Below, in pieces: positions 19,977 to 20,185 of a stretch of DNA of 20,185 nt. The position numbers and the translations under genes were made by a program. Position 1 is the stretch's first letter, and each line of letters opens with the position of its first letter. The stretch comes from CAVPRW01 sp046727435 [NCBI: bacterium] (GTDB lineage: Bacteria; Tectomicrobia; Entotheonellia; J063): the NCBI GenBank assembly GCA_046727435.1, contig JBKPCR010000414.1, forward strand, positions 1 to 20,185, in the 5' to 3' direction. The notes beneath the pieces were generated by a model. It saw only the letters and a list, made by a program, of their open reading frames with translations, ran no database searches and was not told the DNA's origin.

Positions 19977-20185
19977 TTGACACGTCGAACACTCGTTGGA
20001 TGGATCTTTGCGTTAATCTGGCTCATGGCTCTACCCGCCTGGGCCGTTGAATACCGTCTCCAGGTCACCAATGTCGGCTTCCTCAACTTCTCCTCGTACA
20101 TGGGGAAGGCCACCCAGTGGTGGGCTCAGAATGAACCCATGGGGCGCCTGGAGGCGCGCTTGGATGCGCAGCAGTTTTCCCCCGC
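19977..20185 (+). CDS. Secreted protein of unknown function, N-terminal 69 residues (runs off the window)
   Basis: A frame open to the right edge starts with TTG 19977, preceded by GAGAAGGAAG with a seven-base gap. It begins with a typical signal peptide, MTRRTLVGWIFALIWLMALP then AWA, cleaved near residue 23. The mature start is VEYRLQVTNVGFLNFSSYMG, KATQWWAQNEPMGRLEARLD, AQQFSP. I do not recognise the family. The phrase EYRLQVTN.GFL..S suggests a beta-rich exported or outer-membrane-associated protein. There is no in-frame ATG before residue 18 of the signal peptide, so TTG is the likely start. Confidence 0.6.
   Translation, partial: MTRRTLVGWIFALIWLMALPAWAVEYRLQVTNVGFLNFSSYMGKATQWWAQNEPMGRLEARLDAQQFSP

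Noticed and set aside
1-20185. CRISPR array, tRNA or rRNA genes
   Set aside because: No regularly spaced repeats and no tRNA- or rRNA-like conserved sequence were noticed on reading. A tRNAscan or Infernal run would be the decisive check.

Overview
The window comes from a GC-rich bacterial chromosome. The gene families (LDH2-type dehydrogenase, amidohydrolase, a winged-helix/cyclase-like/AAA/TPR regulator, a vanadium-haloperoxidase fragment, many secreted proteins of unknown function) suggest an uncultured soil or host-associated lineage such as Tectomicrobia, NC10 or Rokubacteria. That placement is an inference with low certainty, because the window holds no rRNA or other phylogenetic marker.

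Positions 1-4415 carry intact housekeeping and catabolic genes: the start of a Lon-substrate-binding-domain protein (minus), an LDH2-family malate/lactate dehydrogenase (plus), glycerol-3-phosphate dehydrogenase gpsA (minus), and a metal-dependent amidohydrolase (plus). Good sigma70-type promoters can be read in front of the last three. A 44-codon ORF just downstream of gpsA resembles only the first transmembrane segment of a Na/phosphate cotransporter, so it looks like a remnant.

Positions 4423-12464 carry minus-strand genes for exported or surface proteins: a pectate-lyase-like beta-helix protein, a trypsin-like protease fused to DUF1566 and a PD40 repeat, a membrane-anchored protein, a secreted protein, an M6-like metalloprotease with three N-terminal Trp-rich repeats, and another secreted protein. 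Four of them appear to form an operon (11371 to 6091). Four of the six genes are interrupted. Each lesion is either a single in-frame stop codon, with recognisable homologous or coding-like sequence continuing in the same frame, or a one-base shortening of a G/C run.

Positions 12588-16265 hold a plus-strand regulator (winged helix, cyclase-like, AAA ATPase, TPR) with its own extended -10 promoter. It carries two in-frame stops and one frameshift, and a REP-like palindrome lies inside its linker. Positions 16266-18531 are a patch of fragments: an unknown gene with an internal TGA, a 23 % GC island that precedes two small overlapping ORFs, the first part of a PPOX flavoprotein (minus), part of a vanadium haloperoxidase (plus, internal TGA), and a piece of a tyrosine recombinase. 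From about 19171 to the end, intact-looking small genes resume: a possible 50-aa ORF, a secreted DUF5666-like protein, and the start of another secreted protein.

The main message is the contrast between intact flanks and a 14-kb middle in which seven clear nonsense codons and four homopolymer-associated -1 shifts break most genes. Either this is a decaying accessory region or the assembly contains errors. The sequence alone cannot decide, but nonsense codons at conserved Trp and Tyr positions favour real or at least checkable lesions. I saw no tRNA, rRNA, CRISPR array or complete mobile element.
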